64,000 nt of DNA from Chloroflexota bacterium (GTDB taxonomy: Bacteria; Chloroflexota; UBA11872), in NCBI GenBank assembly GCA_022825895.1, contig JAJDVX010000042.1, forward strand, positions 70,525 to 134,524, in the 5' to 3' direction. Position 1 is the first letter of the stretch. Each line of letters begins with the position of its first letter. Below the pieces are notes generated by a model. It was not told where the DNA came from, did no database searches, and worked only from the letters and a program-made list of their open reading frames with translations. A program made the translations under genes and the position numbers. Positions 62,849 to 64,000 of this stretch are shown piece after piece.

Positions 62849-64000
62849 ATGATCGAACCTTCGGATATCGGCTACGTCCTGCCCGAGTTGACGGTGCTCG
62901 GCACCGCCCTGGCGTTGCTGCTGTGGGCCGCCATAACGCGCGGCGACCGGCGCTGGACCAGTGTTGGCCTGGCCCTTACGGGCAACGGACTGGCCGCATT
63001 GTTCATGTTTATGCGCGCTCCCGCCGACGACGCGGCCGTCCAAGTCTTCGCCGGCCAGCTGGTCGTCGATGGCTACTCCACCTTTTTCCGCACGCTCTTC
63101 CTGATCCTGGCCTCCCTGGCCATCGTGTTCGGCGCGCAGCGGTTCTCAACCGCGCCGCTAACGGACTTCGCCGCGCTCCTCCAGTTCTCCTTGCTGGGAA
63201 TGATGCTTCTGGTTGGTGCCGCCGACTGGGCCACCGCTTTCATCGCCATCGAGACCATGGCCGTTCCGGTCTACGTGATGGTTGGCCTTACGCGCTTCCG
63301 CCGCGAGTCGCTGGAAGCCGCCATGAAGTACTTCGCGTTGGGCGCGTTCGCGTCGGCCATCCTCATCTACGGCATAGCTTGGACATATGGCTTGACCGGT
63401 ACTACGAGTCTCGCTGAAACGGCTGCCGGGATCACGGCACATGGAGAAACACCGTGGACGCTCTTCGCGCTCGGACTGATTCTCGTCGCGATGGGCTTCA
63501 AAGTCGCGGCCGTGCCGTTCCACGCGTGGACGCCGGATGCCTACCAGGGAGCTCCGACGCCGGCTGCCGCGTTCATCTCAGTTGGACCTAAGGTCGCGGC
63601 CATGGCGCTGCTGGCGCGCGTCGTTACGCTTGCCTTCGAGCCGCTGGCCGCCAATATCGCAATCGCGCTGGCCGTCATCGCCGCCGCGACGATGATCCTG
63701 GGCAACCTAGCTGCCATCGCTCAGAACGACGTGAAGCGCCTGCTCGGATACTCCAGCATCGCGCACACCGGGTACATGCTGGTCGGACTGGCTGCGGTCA
63801 GTCAGACCGAAGGGACCGCGACGTTCATCGGTATCCCGTCGGTACTGTTTTATGGCTTCGTCTACGCGTTTATGACCTTTGGGGCGTTTGCCGTGGCGTA
63901 CGTCGTGGAGACACAGACCGGCAGCAACGACATCTCGGCATTCCGAGGCCTGGCGCAGCGTTCGCCGCTGCCGGCGGTGGCCATGGCGGTGTTCATGCTG
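62849..64000 (+). CDS. nuoN: NADH-quinone oxidoreductase subunit N (3' end cut by window edge)
   Basis: 384 codons are visible from the ATG at 62849, all in frame to the window edge, out of an expected ~470-490. Antiporter-like subunit: FIAIETMAVPVYVMVGLTR, GFKVAAVPFHAWTPDAYQGAPTPAAAFISVGPKVAAMALLAR and LLGYSSIAHTGYMLVGL. Not listed as a full ORF in the track because it runs off the window. Confidence 0.95.
   Translation, partial: MIEPSDIGYVLPELTVLGTALALLLWAAITRGDRRWTSVGLALTGNGLAALFMFMRAPADDAAVQVFAGQLVVDGYSTFFRTLFLILASLAIVFGAQRFSTAPLTDFAALLQFSLLGMMLLVGAADWATAFIAIETMAVPVYVMVGLTRFRRESLEAAMKYFALGAFASAILIYGIAWTYGLTGTTSLAETAAGITAHGETPWTLFALGLILVAMGFKVAAVPFHAWTPDAYQGAPTPAAAFISVGPKVAAMALLARVVTLAFEPLAANIAIALAVIAAATMILGNLAAIAQNDVKRLLGYSSIAHTGYMLVGLAAVSQTEGTATFIGIPSVLFYGFVYAFMTFGAFAVAYVVETQTGSNDISAFRGLAQRSPLPAVAMAVFML

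Overview
The window is about 64 kb of high-GC, gene-dense bacterial chromosome. Gene content points to a Chloroflexota-like, respiratory, probably marine or host-associated lineage, possibly SAR202-like. The pointers are a SpoIID-like secreted protein, a CdaA/CdaR pair, an ANTAR response regulator, Rex, a complex I cluster without adjacent nuoE/nuoF, and an enolase-superfamily gene next to a decayed relative. The lineage is inferred from gene content only, because no rRNA is present.

Layout. 1-4.4 kb (minus): alaS (3' end cut by the window edge), two small membrane proteins and a cysteine desulfurase. 4.5-9.6 kb (plus): SpoIID-like protein, ornithine carbamoyltransferase, and the diadenylate cyclase pair cdaA-cdaR. 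9.6-14.3 kb (minus): glycosyltransferase, YfhO-like membrane protein and ANTAR regulator. 14.4-25.0 kb (plus): dnaN with a good candidate promoter, gamma-glutamyltransferase, spermidine-synthase-like membrane protein, TIM-barrel isomerase, DUF3048 lipoprotein, 2-hydroxyacid dehydrogenase, an RNase J-like metallo-beta-lactamase protein and a cyclase-family protein with altered metal motif. A LysM protein (minus) and a large glycoside hydrolase family 2 protein (plus) follow.

28.3-38.8 kb is the accessory stretch. It holds an intact IS110-family element whose upstream non-coding DNA folds into the three-part architecture of an IS110 bridge RNA. Next come an intact tRNA-His, a broken enolase-superfamily gene, an intact enolase-superfamily gene, and a second full-length but damaged tRNA-His. 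guaB follows with a structured leader. About 2.1 kb beyond guaB there is a second copy of the last ~125 bp of guaB, so an unknown membrane-protein gene is bracketed by direct repeats, as expected of a site-specific insertion. Three tandem, mutually related Yip1-like membrane proteins and 680 bp of apparently gene-free DNA complete the stretch.

38.9-51.4 kb returns to housekeeping and metabolism: a small monooxygenase, a PH-like-domain protein, a HyuA-type protein, greA-lysS-serS-cysK/M overlapping or closely spaced on the plus strand, a TIM-barrel protein, then an ABC-2 exporter pair and a second HyuA-type protein on the minus strand. 51.5-64 kb carries rex and, directly downstream, a perfect Rex-type palindrome in front of nuoA. 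The complex I genes follow in the order A-C-D-G-H-I-J-K-L-M-N (N cut by the window edge). nuoB is absent from its nearly universal position between nuoA and nuoC, and nuoE/nuoF are absent too. Rex plausibly couples expression of this complex I cluster to the NADH/NAD+ ratio.
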